The notes under the pieces were generated by a model that did no database searches, had not been told where the DNA came from, and worked only from the letters and a program-made list of their open reading frames with translations. From Bacillota bacterium (GTDB lineage Bacteria > Bacillota > Clostridia > Lachnospirales > Lachnospiraceae), in assembly GCA_023411555.1 (NCBI GenBank), contig JAEYOQ010000057.1, positions 1 through 64,000 on the forward strand: DNA of 64,000 nucleotides, read 5' to 3'. Of this stretch, positions 34,483-43,941 are shown in pieces (the first letter of the stretch is position 1; the number at the start of each line of letters is the position of its first letter). The position numbers were made by a program, and so were the translations under genes.

Positions 34483-35412
34483 ATGAGCACTATAGCAATT
34501 ATAATGGCTACTTATAACGGTGAAAAATACGTGGGTGAACAGATAGATTCTATCCTTGCTTCCAATTATCAGGATGTGGAGCTGTTTATCTATGATGATG
34601 GCTCTAAGGACAACACAGTGTCTATTCTTAGAAGCTATGAGGGTAGGTATCCTGAAAGGGTTCATGTATATCAAAATGCGTCTAATCTGGGACATCTGAT
34701 GAACTTCATGCATGCACTATCGAAAACTACAGCGGACTATGTTATGTTCAGCGATCAGGACGATGTCTGGAATAGTAATAAGGCGGCTATCACCATTAAG
34801 CGGATGAAGCATATGGAGGTGCAATTTGGCAAGGAGACACCTCTTGCAGTCTTTACAGATGCTATTGTTGTGGATCAGGATTTAAATGTCCTAAATCGCT
34901 CCTTCTTCTGCTCCGGCCACCTCAATCCATATCGTACGGATCTGGGGCACCTGTTAATGGAGAATAAGCTGATTGGCTGCACCGTTATGTTAAATGCTGC
35001 ACTTCGGAGAATACTCTTAAGCAGACCGTTACCAAGGAAGGCGAGATTTCATGATTGGTGGATTGCATTAATAGCAGCCTCCTATGGCAAAATAGGTTTT
35101 GTAAAGGAAGGGACTTTGCTATACCGGCAGCATGGAGGAAATGTGGTCGGAGACGTAGGATTTACTGCTTATGTGAAGAACCGGATCCTAGAGTTATCAC
35201 GACAGAGAGAAGCATTGGAAGCACTGTATCTACAGGCAGAGGAGTTTTTAGAGCTGTACGGAGATACACTTTCTGAACATAATAAAGAGATTATAAGCAA
35301 TTTTGCCAGATTGCCGGAGAAGAGCTTTCTGGAACGTCGCATAACTCTTCTGCACTATGGTTTCTTAAAAACAGGATTGATTCGGAATATTGGATTGTTC
35401 ATCATTATATAA
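34483..35412 (+). CDS. Family 2 glycosyltransferase
   Basis: The 309-residue enzyme has the GT2 signatures IIMATYNGEKYVGEQIDSIL, YDDGSKDNT, FSDQDDVW (DxD-like) and HDWWIALIA. An in-frame GTG at 34471 overlaps its ribosome site, so the ATG at 34483 is preferred. It follows the first GT2 gene and precedes a terminator, so they form a two-gene unit. It is probably a cytoplasmic or membrane-associated transferase for a surface polysaccharide; specificity unknown. Confidence 0.87.
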   Translation: MSTIAIIMATYNGEKYVGEQIDSILASNYQDVELFIYDDGSKDNTVSILRSYEGRYPERVHVYQNASNLGHLMNFMHALSKTTADYVMFSDQDDVWNSNKAAITIKRMKHMEVQFGKETPLAVFTDAIVVDQDLNVLNRSFFCSGHLNPYRTDLGHLLMENKLIGCTVMLNAALRRILLSRPLPRKARFHDWWIALIAASYGKIGFVKEGTLLYRQHGGNVVGDVGFTAYVKNRILELSRQREALEALYLQAEEFLELYGDTLSEHNKEIISNFARLPEKSFLERRITLLHYGFLKTGLIRNIGLFIII

Positions 35413-35414
35413 TG

Positions 35415-35475
35415 GACTAGGGGCTTATATAAGTACCGTATTCAAACGGTATTGATATAAATTCCTAGTCATTTT
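35415..35475 (+). terminator. Terminator after the glycosyltransferase pair
   Basis: GACTAGG (35415-35421) pairs with CCTAGTC (35464-35470), with an inner TACCGT/ACGGTA hairpin, followed by ATTTTTT. Confidence 0.8.
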
Positions 35476-35549
35476 TTGTGTATTTTTATGCATGCGCTTT
35501 AATGATTTAAACCAATAAAAATTTTCTGCAAAGAGCCAGTCGGCGGTAC

Positions 35550-35578
35550 TTGACAAATGGAAATGTAGTTGATACAAT
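35550..35578 (+). promoter_or_regulatory. Promoter of ilvN-ilvC
   Basis: TTGACA at 35550-35555 and TACAAT at 35573-35578 with a 17-bp spacer; the leader to the ilvN start is about 105 nt. Confidence 0.7.
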
Positions 35579-35691
35579 AACATACAACTTAATAAACTTA
35601 CTTTTTATACAGCAACAGCAGCCCCATTACAGAGTGTCCTGTGGTGACGGGCTTTTCTTATAAAATCAGGGACACAGGAGAGGAGCATGCA

Positions 35692-36195
35692 ATGAAGAGA
35701 GCAGTATTTTCGGTTCTGGTTGATAACACTGCCGGTGTTCTAAGCCGGGTAGCGGGATTATTCAGCAGAAGAGGGTATAACATCGATAGTCTTACAGTTG
35801 GAGAGACGCAAGACCCTGCCATCTCAAGAATGACAATTTTAGCGCATGGTGATGATCAGATCTTGGAGCAGATCAGAAAGCAGCTGTTAAAGCTGGAGGA
35901 TGTGATCGAGATCAAGGAGCTGACGCCTGGAGAATCAGTAACAAGAGAACTAATTTTGGTTAAGGTTACTGCAACTGAGGGGGACCGTCAGGCCATTATG
36001 TCCATTGCTGATATCTTCCGTGCAAAGATTGTGGATGTAGCCTTAGAATCCCTGATGATAGAGCTGACCGGTAATCAGGAGAAGATAAATGCCTTTATCA
36101 ACCTGCTTGGACCCTATAGCATCAAGGAATTGGTAAGAACAGGTATCACAGGTCTTGCCAGAGGTTCTGGTGATATCGCTGATTTTTCCGATTAA
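35692..36195 (+). CDS. ilvN: Acetolactate synthase regulatory (small) subunit
   Basis: The 167-residue protein has an N-terminal ACT domain (1-75: FSVLVDNTAGVLSRVAGLFSRRGYNIDSL) and the IlvH C-terminal domain (RAKIVDVALESLMIELTG). It binds branched-chain amino acids and controls the catalytic subunit, whose gene is not in this window. The ATG at 35692 is supported by AGGAGAGGAG; an upstream in-frame GTG (35641) lies in the leader. ilvC follows, as in branched-chain operons. Confidence 0.93.
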   Translation: MKRAVFSVLVDNTAGVLSRVAGLFSRRGYNIDSLTVGETQDPAISRMTILAHGDDQILEQIRKQLLKLEDVIEIKELTPGESVTRELILVKVTATEGDRQAIMSIADIFRAKIVDVALESLMIELTGNQEKINAFINLLGPYSIKELVRTGITGLARGSGDIADFSD

Positions 36196-36363
36196 TCGGA
36201 TCATATTACATACAACAGCTTCGATCAAGTAGGGAACCTAACGAAGCAACTTACGTTTTAAGAGTACTTTTCAATTCATACTACATAAAATGCGAAAAAC
36301 CTGCAAGGCAGGCTAAATAATGGAGGACCAATAGCCTCCATAACATATAAGGAGGATTTAGAA

Positions 36364-37374
36364 ATGGCTAAGATTTATTATCAACAGGATTGTAATCTTT
36401 CATTATTAGAAGGAAAGACAATCGCCGTGATCGGCTACGGCAGCCAGGGACATGCACATGCACTGAATGCAAAGGAATCAGGAGCTCATGTAATTATCGG
36501 CCTTTATGAAGGCAGCAAATCATGGGCTAAGGCAGAAGCAGCTGGCTTTGAAGTATATACAGCAGCAGAGGCTGCAAAGAAGGCTGATATCATCATGATC
36601 TTAATCAATGATGAGAAGCAGGCTAAGATGTATAAGGAATCCATCGCTCCGAACCTGGAGCCAGGTAATGCGTTAATGTTTGCACATGGCTTTAGCATTC
36701 ATTTCGGTCAGATTATACCTCCCGCAGATGTAGACGTATTAATGATTGCTCCGAAGGGACCCGGCCATACTGTAAGAAGCCAATATCAGGAGGGACGCGG
36801 TGTTCCTTGCCTCATCGCTGTTCATCAGAATGCAACAGGCAAAGCACATGAATTGGGTCTTGCTTATTCACTCGCCATAGGCGGTGCAAGAGCCGGTGTG
36901 CTTCAGACAACCTTCCGTGAGGAGACTGAGACCGACCTCTTTGGAGAGCAGGCTGTTCTCTGTGGAGGTGTTACCGCTCTTATGAAGGCAGGCTTTGAGA
37001 CCTTGGTAGAAGCAGGCTATGAACCAGAGAGTGCTTACTTTGAGTGTATCCATGAGATGAAGCTGATTGTAGACTTAATCAATGAAAGCGGCTTTGCAGG
37101 AATGAGATACTCCATCTCTAATACAGCGGAGTATGGTGATTATATGACCGGCTCCAGGATTGTTACTGCTGAGACTAAGGCTACTATGAAGCAGATTCTA
37201 ACCGAAATCCAGGACGGTACCTTTGCTCGCAACTGGTTATTAGAGAACCAGGTGGGCTGCCCTAACTTTAATGCCAAGAGAAGAATTGAAGCAGAGCATC
37301 AGTTAGAGAAGGTCGGAACCGAGCTTCGTAAGATGATGAGCTGGACCAATAAGCCAAAATTACTTAATAACTAA
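36364..37374 (+). CDS. ilvC: Ketol-acid reductoisomerase
   Basis: The 336-residue class I enzyme has the Rossmann motif GYGSQGHAHALN, the substrate-site AHGFSIHFG and APKGPGHTVR, and the metal and knot residues in DLFGEQAVLCGG and ECIHEMKLIVDLI. It isomerises and reduces acetolactate and acetohydroxybutyrate to the dihydroxy acids of valine and isoleucine synthesis. AAGGAGG stands before the ATG. The 168-nt gap after ilvN contains small hairpins, including a GGAGG/CCTCC stem just before the ribosome site. Confidence 0.95.
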   Translation: MAKIYYQQDCNLSLLEGKTIAVIGYGSQGHAHALNAKESGAHVIIGLYEGSKSWAKAEAAGFEVYTAAEAAKKADIIMILINDEKQAKMYKESIAPNLEPGNALMFAHGFSIHFGQIIPPADVDVLMIAPKGPGHTVRSQYQEGRGVPCLIAVHQNATGKAHELGLAYSLAIGGARAGVLQTTFREETETDLFGEQAVLCGGVTALMKAGFETLVEAGYEPESAYFECIHEMKLIVDLINESGFAGMRYSISNTAEYGDYMTGSRIVTAETKATMKQILTEIQDGTFARNWLLENQVGCPNFNAKRRIEAEHQLEKVGTELRKMMSWTNKPKLLNN

Positions 37375-37398
37375 TATGAAAAGAAATTATTAACCAAG

Positions 37399-37460
37399 AG
37401 GTATTCATTTGATTTGAATTGTCTTTCTTTATGACACTTCAATCAAGTGAATACCTTTTA
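37399..37460 (+). terminator. Terminator after ilvC
   Basis: AGGTATTCATTTGATT (from 37399) pairs imperfectly with AATCAAGTGAATACCT (37441-37456), followed by TTTTA. Confidence 0.65.
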
Positions 37461-37642
37461 TTGATTCGCAATGGATAACGTGCTATAAGCAATTATTCTA
37501 TCTGTGATCAGAAAGTGTCAGCAGGCTGTACCAAGTTATCGATCAAGATTAAGAAGATAAAAGATGAAAAAAGAATTGATATTATATGTAAAATGTATTA
37601 TTATGGGAATAGAACACACATTCGACATTGGGAGGTAGGAAT

Positions 37643-38575
37643 ATGGTTAATCGACTGCTTCAGGAGACTTCTTCACATGGAAACCGGTTATTATTAATTC
37701 CGGTGGAACGGCTGAACACCCTGAAAGAGGAGCTGGATAGGTTTCAGAAGGAGGAGGAGCTGAATGGATTTCAGCGCTGGATTGTTGAGGAGTTATATCA
37801 TTATGACATTCCTGAGACAGGTTTTGAGGTAAAATCCATTATATTGGTTGCTTTGGCGCATCCGCCTTATGCAGAGGTAGAGCTGACCTGGAAAGGATCG
37901 ATACATAAGGTCATAAGTCTGATCATGCCAGACTTTGATGAAACCAGAGACCGAATTAATAGCCTGCTTAAGGAAGAAGGCTATCACTGCTGTCCAGCCG
38001 ATAATCTGCCGCTAAAAAGGCTGGCTGTACAGAGTGGACTTTCTGAGTATGGAAGGAATAATATTACATATATTGAGGGGATGGGTAGCAATTTCTCCTA
38101 TGATGCCCTCTTTACTGATCTACCCTGTGAGGAGAAGCATTGGCGCCCTCTAACCATCAACGAGTCCTGTATGAATTGCAGGCGTTGCATTCGAAGCTGC
38201 CCTACCGGAGCAATCCGTCCAGAGAGGTTTCTGATTGATAATCAGAGATGCCTTTCCGCTATGAATGAGATGCCTGGGGAGTTTCCGGAATGGCTTCCAA
38301 TCTCCGTACATCATACCATGTATGATTGCCTCAGATGTCAAGAGGTCTGTCCTATGAATAAAGAGGCTATGAGTATAGTACCACCAACTATCTCTTTTAG
38401 TGAGGAAGAGACAGAGCAGCTTCTGGAGGGTGCTCCTTACGAGTCTCTATCAGCCTTCATGAAATCTAAGACGAAATTACTGGGTCTTGATCCCTGGATG
38501 TCCGCTATCCCAAGAAATCTGAGGATTTTACTGGAGCAGACAGCAGATAGGACGAATGCTATATGCGGAGTTTGA
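37643..38575 (+). CDS. QueG-like double [4Fe-4S] cluster protein
   Basis: The 310-residue protein has two ferredoxin-type sets, C176-x2-C-x2-C-x3-C186-P and C203/C229-x2-C-x3-C236-P, and a region LAVQSGLSEYGRNNITYI that matches epoxyqueuosine reductase (QueG). An Asp (120) in ADNLPLKR corresponds to the QueG catalytic Asp. The surrounding DxGPxxER motif is not kept, so it may be a paralogue with another substrate. GGGAGG precedes the ATG at 37643; a TTG frame starts at 37628. It precedes glycosidase genes by 70 bp. Confidence 0.72.
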   Translation: MVNRLLQETSSHGNRLLLIPVERLNTLKEELDRFQKEEELNGFQRWIVEELYHYDIPETGFEVKSIILVALAHPPYAEVELTWKGSIHKVISLIMPDFDETRDRINSLLKEEGYHCCPADNLPLKRLAVQSGLSEYGRNNITYIEGMGSNFSYDALFTDLPCEEKHWRPLTINESCMNCRRCIRSCPTGAIRPERFLIDNQRCLSAMNEMPGEFPEWLPISVHHTMYDCLRCQEVCPMNKEAMSIVPPTISFSEEETEQLLEGAPYESLSAFMKSKTKLLGLDPWMSAIPRNLRILLEQTADRTNAICGV

Positions 38576-38645
38576 GTACCGTCAGAGGACGGATTGGGAT
38601 TCTCATTCGTGGAGTGATGATGTAATCAACTAGAAAGGAGTACTT

Positions 38646-41093
38646 ATGGCAGAACGCTTTAATCTAAATAATGACTGGTATTATAGCAGCCATTATGAGG
38701 AGGAAATGCTGGCAAAGGATTACGATGATAGTAGTTTTGAGCAGGTTCGTATCCCTCATACCAATGTCCTTACCCCTCTCAATTATTTTGATGAAGAGAT
38801 CTATCAATTCGTCAGCTGCTATCGAAGGCATATCGATGGTAAGGAGGAGTGGCAGAACAAAACCATATTATTAACCTTTGAAGCAGTTGGGCATATAGCA
38901 AGGGTCTATCTGAATGGTGAGTACCTGATGACCCACGAGGGTGGCTATACTGCATTTACAATCAATCTGACTCCCTACCTGAGAATTGGTGAGGACAATG
39001 TTCTTGCTGTTGTTGTTGATAGCAGAGAATGCAATAACCTGCCGCCCTTTGGCAATGTGATTGATTATATGACCTACGGGGGAATCTACCGGGAGGTAGC
39101 CCTTGAGGTCAAGAATAGCTCATATATTGATGATGTATATATAATCACAAGAGATATGCATACCTTACCGGAAGCATCTAAGGAAATGGAGCTATGGATT
39201 ACCCTGGGCGGAGCTTTGAACGTCGAAGCTAGGACTCAAAAGGGACTCCGGCTGAGGTACTCTGTTCTTGAACTGTCGGGCAAGACTATCCTTACCCATA
39301 CAACCGCGGTAACTGGTCCCTCCATGAAATTAAAAGCCCGGGTTAGCGAAGTGAAGAATTGGGAGCTGGATAATCCGATGCTGTACCTGCTCAAGCTGGA
39401 GCTATTATCGGAGGACGATGAATGGAAAAAGTTAGTACCAGAGGATGTTAAAATTGTTCGATTTGGCTTTCGCACCTGTGAATTCCGAAGGGACGGTTTT
39501 TACCTAAATCATCGTAAGGTAAAGCTGATGGGATTAAATCGCCACCAAAGCTATCCTTATGTTGGTTATGCCATGCCAAAAAGGCAGCAGAAAAGGGATG
39601 CCTTGTTGCTTAAGAAAGAATTAGGGGTAAATGCGGTACGTACCTCTCATTATCCGCAGTCCAGGCATTTTTTAGATGCCTGCGATGAGCTGGGACTTTT
39701 GGTATTTACGGAGATTCCAGGTTGGCAGCATATCGGTGACCAGGAATGGAAGGAAAAAGCGATTTGTCAAGTGGGTGATATGGTGCTGCAATACCGCAAT
39801 CATCCATCCATTATTCTCTGGGGGGTTCGAATCAATGAATCGCAGGATGATGATGAATTCTATACCAGGACCAACCAACTGGCTAGAGAACTGGATCCGG
39901 TAAGACAGACCGGAGGCGTTCGCTATCTTCAAAATAGCAGGCTGCTGGAGGACGTCTATACCTATAATGATTTTATACACCAGGGGAATAATCCGGGGCT
40001 CAGCCCGAAGAAGGAGGTGACCTCTGTAAAGGAGGCTCCTTATCTTGTATCGGAATTCAATGGTCATATGTATCCTACGAAAACCTTCGATGATGAGGCT
40101 CATCGTTTAGAGCATGCCCTTAGACATGCCACAGTTCTTGATGCTCTATTCGAACATAAGGATATCTGTGGCGGCTTCGGCTGGTGTATGTTCGATTATA
40201 ATACCCATAAGGATTTTGGTAGCGGGGATCGAATCTGCTATCATGGAGTGATGGATATGTTCCGAAATCCCAAGCTGGCAGCCTATGTATATGCCAGTCA
40301 AGGAGAGGAAAGTACAGTTTTTGAGTTAAGTACAACTCTGGACATAGGAGATCATCCGGCAGGCAATATCCGTAAGGTTTATGCTTTTACCAATGCTGAT
40401 TCCATCCGGGTATATAAAAATAATACCTTTATTAAGGAGTTTTATCCTTCTAAGAAGCATTTCGGCTATCTACCTCATCCACCCATATTGCTTGATGATT
40501 TCATCGGTGAGCTGTTGGAGAGGGAGGAGCATTTCAATCATAGAACAGCCAAGACCATGAAGCAGATACTTTACGCTGTGAAGGAGCATGGAGCAAATAA
40601 CCTGCCCTTACTCTATAAGCTTAAGATGGGGTGGGTAATGCTTAAGGAGCATCTGACTCTACAGGATGGAGCAAGACTCTATTATAAATATGTCGGAAGC
40701 TGGGGAGGTCAGGCAACTAGCTTTCGTTTTGAGGCAATCCGTGATGGTAATATTGTAAAAACAATAGTGAAAGCCCCCAGCAGCAAAGCGAGGCTTCTCC
40801 TTGAGCCGGATACAACAGAGCTTACCGAGGAGGATACCTATGACGTGGCTGCAGTACGAATCAGGGTAGTGGATGAAAGGGGAAATATTTTGCCATATTA
40901 TCAGGAACCTATTGTTCTTAAGGCAGAGGGAGCAATCGAGCTCCTAGGCCCAGAGATAATCAGTCTCAAGGGAGGAATGGGGGGAACCTATATCCGATCC
41001 TTAGGCAGGAGTGGAACAGGAACTCTCACCATAAGTCAATCGGAGCTTGGAGAGATAAGCAGCAATTTTACCATAAAGATAATGGAAGAATAA
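38646..41093 (+). CDS. Glycoside hydrolase family 2 enzyme
   Basis: The 815-residue protein has the GH2 order: sugar-binding jelly roll (1-155), Ig-like domain (160-280), TIM barrel (285-590) and C-terminal Ig-like domains. The acid/base is Glu398 in WGVRINES, and the probable nucleophile is Glu470 in SEFNGHMYPTK. It is close to beta-galactosidases and beta-glucuronidases; specificity is not decidable. It has no signal peptide, so it would act on imported oligosaccharide. The next gene is an alpha-galactosidase. Confidence 0.88.
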   Translation: MAERFNLNNDWYYSSHYEEEMLAKDYDDSSFEQVRIPHTNVLTPLNYFDEEIYQFVSCYRRHIDGKEEWQNKTILLTFEAVGHIARVYLNGEYLMTHEGGYTAFTINLTPYLRIGEDNVLAVVVDSRECNNLPPFGNVIDYMTYGGIYREVALEVKNSSYIDDVYIITRDMHTLPEASKEMELWITLGGALNVEARTQKGLRLRYSVLELSGKTILTHTTAVTGPSMKLKARVSEVKNWELDNPMLYLLKLELLSEDDEWKKLVPEDVKIVRFGFRTCEFRRDGFYLNHRKVKLMGLNRHQSYPYVGYAMPKRQQKRDALLLKKELGVNAVRTSHYPQSRHFLDACDELGLLVFTEIPGWQHIGDQEWKEKAICQVGDMVLQYRNHPSIILWGVRINESQDDDEFYTRTNQLARELDPVRQTGGVRYLQNSRLLEDVYTYNDFIHQGNNPGLSPKKEVTSVKEAPYLVSEFNGHMYPTKTFDDEAHRLEHALRHATVLDALFEHKDICGGFGWCMFDYNTHKDFGSGDRICYHGVMDMFRNPKLAAYVYASQGEESTVFELSTTLDIGDHPAGNIRKVYAFTNADSIRVYKNNTFIKEFYPSKKHFGYLPHPPILLDDFIGELLEREEHFNHRTAKTMKQILYAVKEHGANNLPLLYKLKMGWVMLKEHLTLQDGARLYYKYVGSWGGQATSFRFEAIRDGNIVKTIVKAPSSKARLLLEPDTTELTEEDTYDVAAVRIRVVDERGNILPYYQEPIVLKAEGAIELLGPEIISLKGGMGGTYIRSLGRSGTGTLTISQSELGEISSNFTIKIMEE

Positions 41094-41163
41094 GAATTAG
41101 GTACTGACTATCATAGAGAAATATGCTAGATATAGTCAGACCATAAGGAGAGGAAAAGCTATC

Positions 41164-43533
41164 ATGATAAGAAGAGTTAAGGATTTATTCATACTGGATA
41201 CATTAAATACCACCTATTGCTTTCGGGTAATGCCCTCCGGTCATCTGGAGCATCTCTATTATGGTCGGACCATCGATCTATCCTGCGGATATGAACCGTT
41301 AATTCAGAAGACAAGCTTCATCTCCGGGTCCTCCCTGGGGTACTCCAAGGAGTATCCCCAGCTCGGTCTGGAGGATGTCTGCCTTGAGATGTCCTCCTAT
41401 GGAAAGGGAGATATCAGGGAAGCCTTTCTCGAGCTGATCCATGAAGATGGTAATGCAACCTGTGATTTTCTATTTAAGGAAGCGAGGCTATTAAGACACA
41501 AGAAGCCCCTGGAGACCTTGCCCTCAGCTTATCAGGAGATATCTGAGGATGAGAATATGAATGCCTATACCAGTCTCGAGGTGGAACTGTGGGAAAAGCA
41601 ATATAATATCACATTAATACTTACCTATAGTGTATTTGATCAGTGTAATGTGATTACCAGAAGTGTTAAGGTAATCAATCACTCCGATACAACGGTCAAG
41701 CTAAAGCGAATTATGAGTACCCAGTTGGATCTGGATCCCGGCGATTACAGGATTAGTTCCTTCCATGGAACCTGGGGCAGAGAGATGGAGAGACATGATA
41801 CGAAAGCAATTCCCGGAATATATATTAATGATTCAAAAGCAGGTATATCAAGTAATCGAAGTAACCCCTTCTTCTTCATCAGCGAAGCGAAAACGGACGA
41901 GGACCAGGGCAGTTGCTATGGCTTTAACCTGATCTACAGTGGCAATCACTATGCAGCTATGGAGGTGAACTGCATGGGCAAGCTTCGGATGCAGCAGGGA
42001 ATTCATCCTCATAATTTCACATTTCACTTAGAGCCCACCCAAAGCTTTGAAGCACCGGAGGCTGTAATGACCTATGCCTATGAGGGGTGGAATGCAATGA
42101 GTCATAATATGCATTCCTTTATCCGCAACCATATTGTACGTGGAGAATGGAGAGATAAGGAACGCCCCGTCTTACTGAACAGCTGGGAAGCTAATTATTT
42201 CAAATTTAACGAAGGTAAGCTGCTTTATCAGGCAAAGGCGGCAAAGGAGGCAGGAATTGAACTGTTTGTTCTGGATGATGGATGGTTTGGAAAAAGAAAT
42301 GATGACACCTCCTCTCTTGGTGATTGGTATGAGAACAGAGAGAAGCTGACCAATGGCCTGAAGGGCTTAGCTGAAAAAATAAATGAACTGGGCTTGGAGT
42401 TTGGTATCTGGGTGGAGCCTGAGATGGTGAATGAGGTAAGTGACCTTTATCTGGCTCACCCGGACTGGGCAGTGAGGGTACCTGGACAGGACCATTCTCT
42501 GGGAAGAAACCAGATGATTTTGGATTTAACCAGAGAAGAGGTATGTAACTATCTGATTGAGACGATGAGTCGAGTGTTCTCTAGTGCGAACATCACCTAT
42601 GTCAAATGGGATATGAATCGGATTTTTTCTGATTATTATTCCTCCACCCTTCCCCCAGAGAGACAGCAGGAATTTAGTCATCGATATATGCTGGGACTGT
42701 ATCGGGTTTTAAAAGAGCTGACAAAGCGGTTTCCGAGGATATTATTTGAAAGCTGTTCCTCAGGCGGAAATCGTTTTGATCTAGGGATGCTATGCTATAT
42801 GCCGCAGGTATGGGCAAGTGACAATACAGATTCCATATGCAGGGCGGCCATTCAGACCGGTTACAGCTATGGGTATCCTATGTCGGTAATCGGAGCACAT
42901 GTATCGAGCTGCCCCAATCATCAGACTCTTCGCAACACCTCCTTGGAGACACGATTTGAGGTCGCAGCATACGGTCTTCTTGGCTACGAACTTAATTTGA
43001 CAGAGCTGAGTTCTGAGGAGAAGAAGCGGGTGCAGGAGCAAATATCCTTCTATAAGAAACATCGTAGGAAGCTTCAATATGGAACCTTCTACCGAATCAA
43101 GACCGGAGAAGGTGGTATCTATCAATGGATGACTGTAGCCAGGGATCAAACCTCTGCTTACGGCCTGTTCCTTCAAAAGGAAGTAAAAGCAAATTACTCC
43201 TATGGATGCTTTAGAACAAGAGGACTGGCTCCGAAGCAATGCTATCATATGACGAATCGGCAACACATATTCAACATTAAGGAATTCGGAGATTTGATTA
43301 ATATGATATCACCGATTCATATAAAGAAGGATTCCCTTACACATGATATCATAGCAAAGCTTAAGAAAATGCCCGGTGAGGTCGAGGATTGTAAAGCCTT
43401 CGGTGAAGTATTTAATTACGGGGGTGTTAAGCTGAAGCAGGGCTTTGCTGGCACAGGCTATAATGAGGAGGTAAGACTGTTCCAGGATTATGCCTCAAGA
43501 TTTTATCTATGGGAAGTTATCCGAAGCATTTAA
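41164..43533 (+). CDS. Alpha-galactosidase (GH36)
   Basis: The 789-residue protein has the GH36 beta-sandwich (1-300) and TIM barrel with LDDGWFGKRNDD, FGIWVEPEMV, the nucleophile Asp483 in KWDMN and the acid/base Asp553 in WASDNTD. It lacks a signal peptide and is likely a cytoplasmic enzyme that hydrolyses raffinose- or melibiose-type alpha-galactosides. AGGAGAGGA precedes the ATG. Together with the GH2 enzyme it suggests breakdown of galactose-containing plant oligosaccharides. Confidence 0.93.
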   Translation: MIRRVKDLFILDTLNTTYCFRVMPSGHLEHLYYGRTIDLSCGYEPLIQKTSFISGSSLGYSKEYPQLGLEDVCLEMSSYGKGDIREAFLELIHEDGNATCDFLFKEARLLRHKKPLETLPSAYQEISEDENMNAYTSLEVELWEKQYNITLILTYSVFDQCNVITRSVKVINHSDTTVKLKRIMSTQLDLDPGDYRISSFHGTWGREMERHDTKAIPGIYINDSKAGISSNRSNPFFFISEAKTDEDQGSCYGFNLIYSGNHYAAMEVNCMGKLRMQQGIHPHNFTFHLEPTQSFEAPEAVMTYAYEGWNAMSHNMHSFIRNHIVRGEWRDKERPVLLNSWEANYFKFNEGKLLYQAKAAKEAGIELFVLDDGWFGKRNDDTSSLGDWYENREKLTNGLKGLAEKINELGLEFGIWVEPEMVNEVSDLYLAHPDWAVRVPGQDHSLGRNQMILDLTREEVCNYLIETMSRVFSSANITYVKWDMNRIFSDYYSSTLPPERQQEFSHRYMLGLYRVLKELTKRFPRILFESCSSGGNRFDLGMLCYMPQVWASDNTDSICRAAIQTGYSYGYPMSVIGAHVSSCPNHQTLRNTSLETRFEVAAYGLLGYELNLTELSSEEKKRVQEQISFYKKHRRKLQYGTFYRIKTGEGGIYQWMTVARDQTSAYGLFLQKEVKANYSYGCFRTRGLAPKQCYHMTNRQHIFNIKEFGDLINMISPIHIKKDSLTHDIIAKLKKMPGEVEDCKAFGEVFNYGGVKLKQGFAGTGYNEEVRLFQDYASRFYLWEVIRSI

Positions 43534-43541
43534 ATTGTTGA

Positions 43542-43570
43542 TTGACAGATTGGAAAAGGAATGTTAATAT
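43542..43570 (+). promoter_or_regulatory. Promoter of the ABC-F leader
   Basis: TTGACA (43542-43547) and an extended -10 TGTTAATAT (TAATAT at 43565-43570), 17-bp spacer. The predicted start is near 43577. Confidence 0.65.
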
Positions 43571-43611
43571 AGCTGTTGTTAGGATTTGTAAAGATGAAAT
43601 GAGGTAGAGAG

Positions 43612-43941
43612 AATGATTATTACTTGCTAATCAGATATTTTGAATATGCGATGAGATACAGCCAGGTGGCTTTATTTCCTGCGGGCAAGTAATGATGATT
43701 CGATTATTGACAATAGAATATTCTTCGGGATATCTATTGTCTAATAAATGATGCAGAGACTATGTAATTGTGGCGGATATGATATCCGTTAGGATTACTG
43801 GATTTTTGGTAGTTAATTCTGCTCTTTCATACTGCGTTAATCAGCCCACAGGAAGGATTATTCTTGTGGGCCTTATTCACGCCCCGAGTGATATAGCCCT
43901 CCGATCGAGAACCTAGGCTGTCAGGAAAGGAGAGAATATAT
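43612..43941 (+). promoter_or_regulatory. Attenuator-like leader with uORF before the ABC-F gene
   Basis: A five-codon ORF (43613-43630, MIITC) follows GAGG with an 8-nt spacer. The whole ORF pairs with 43685-43700 (16 bp, one mismatch, one wobble). Further stems: GACAATAG/CTATTGTC (43709-43741), CGGATAT/ATATCCG (43774-43788), a terminator-like GCCCACAGGAA/TTCTTGTGGGC (43844-43871) with CTTATT after it, and AGCC/GGCT near the ribosome site. This is the layout of ribosome-stalling control of antibiotic-resistance ABC-F genes. Confidence 0.65.
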
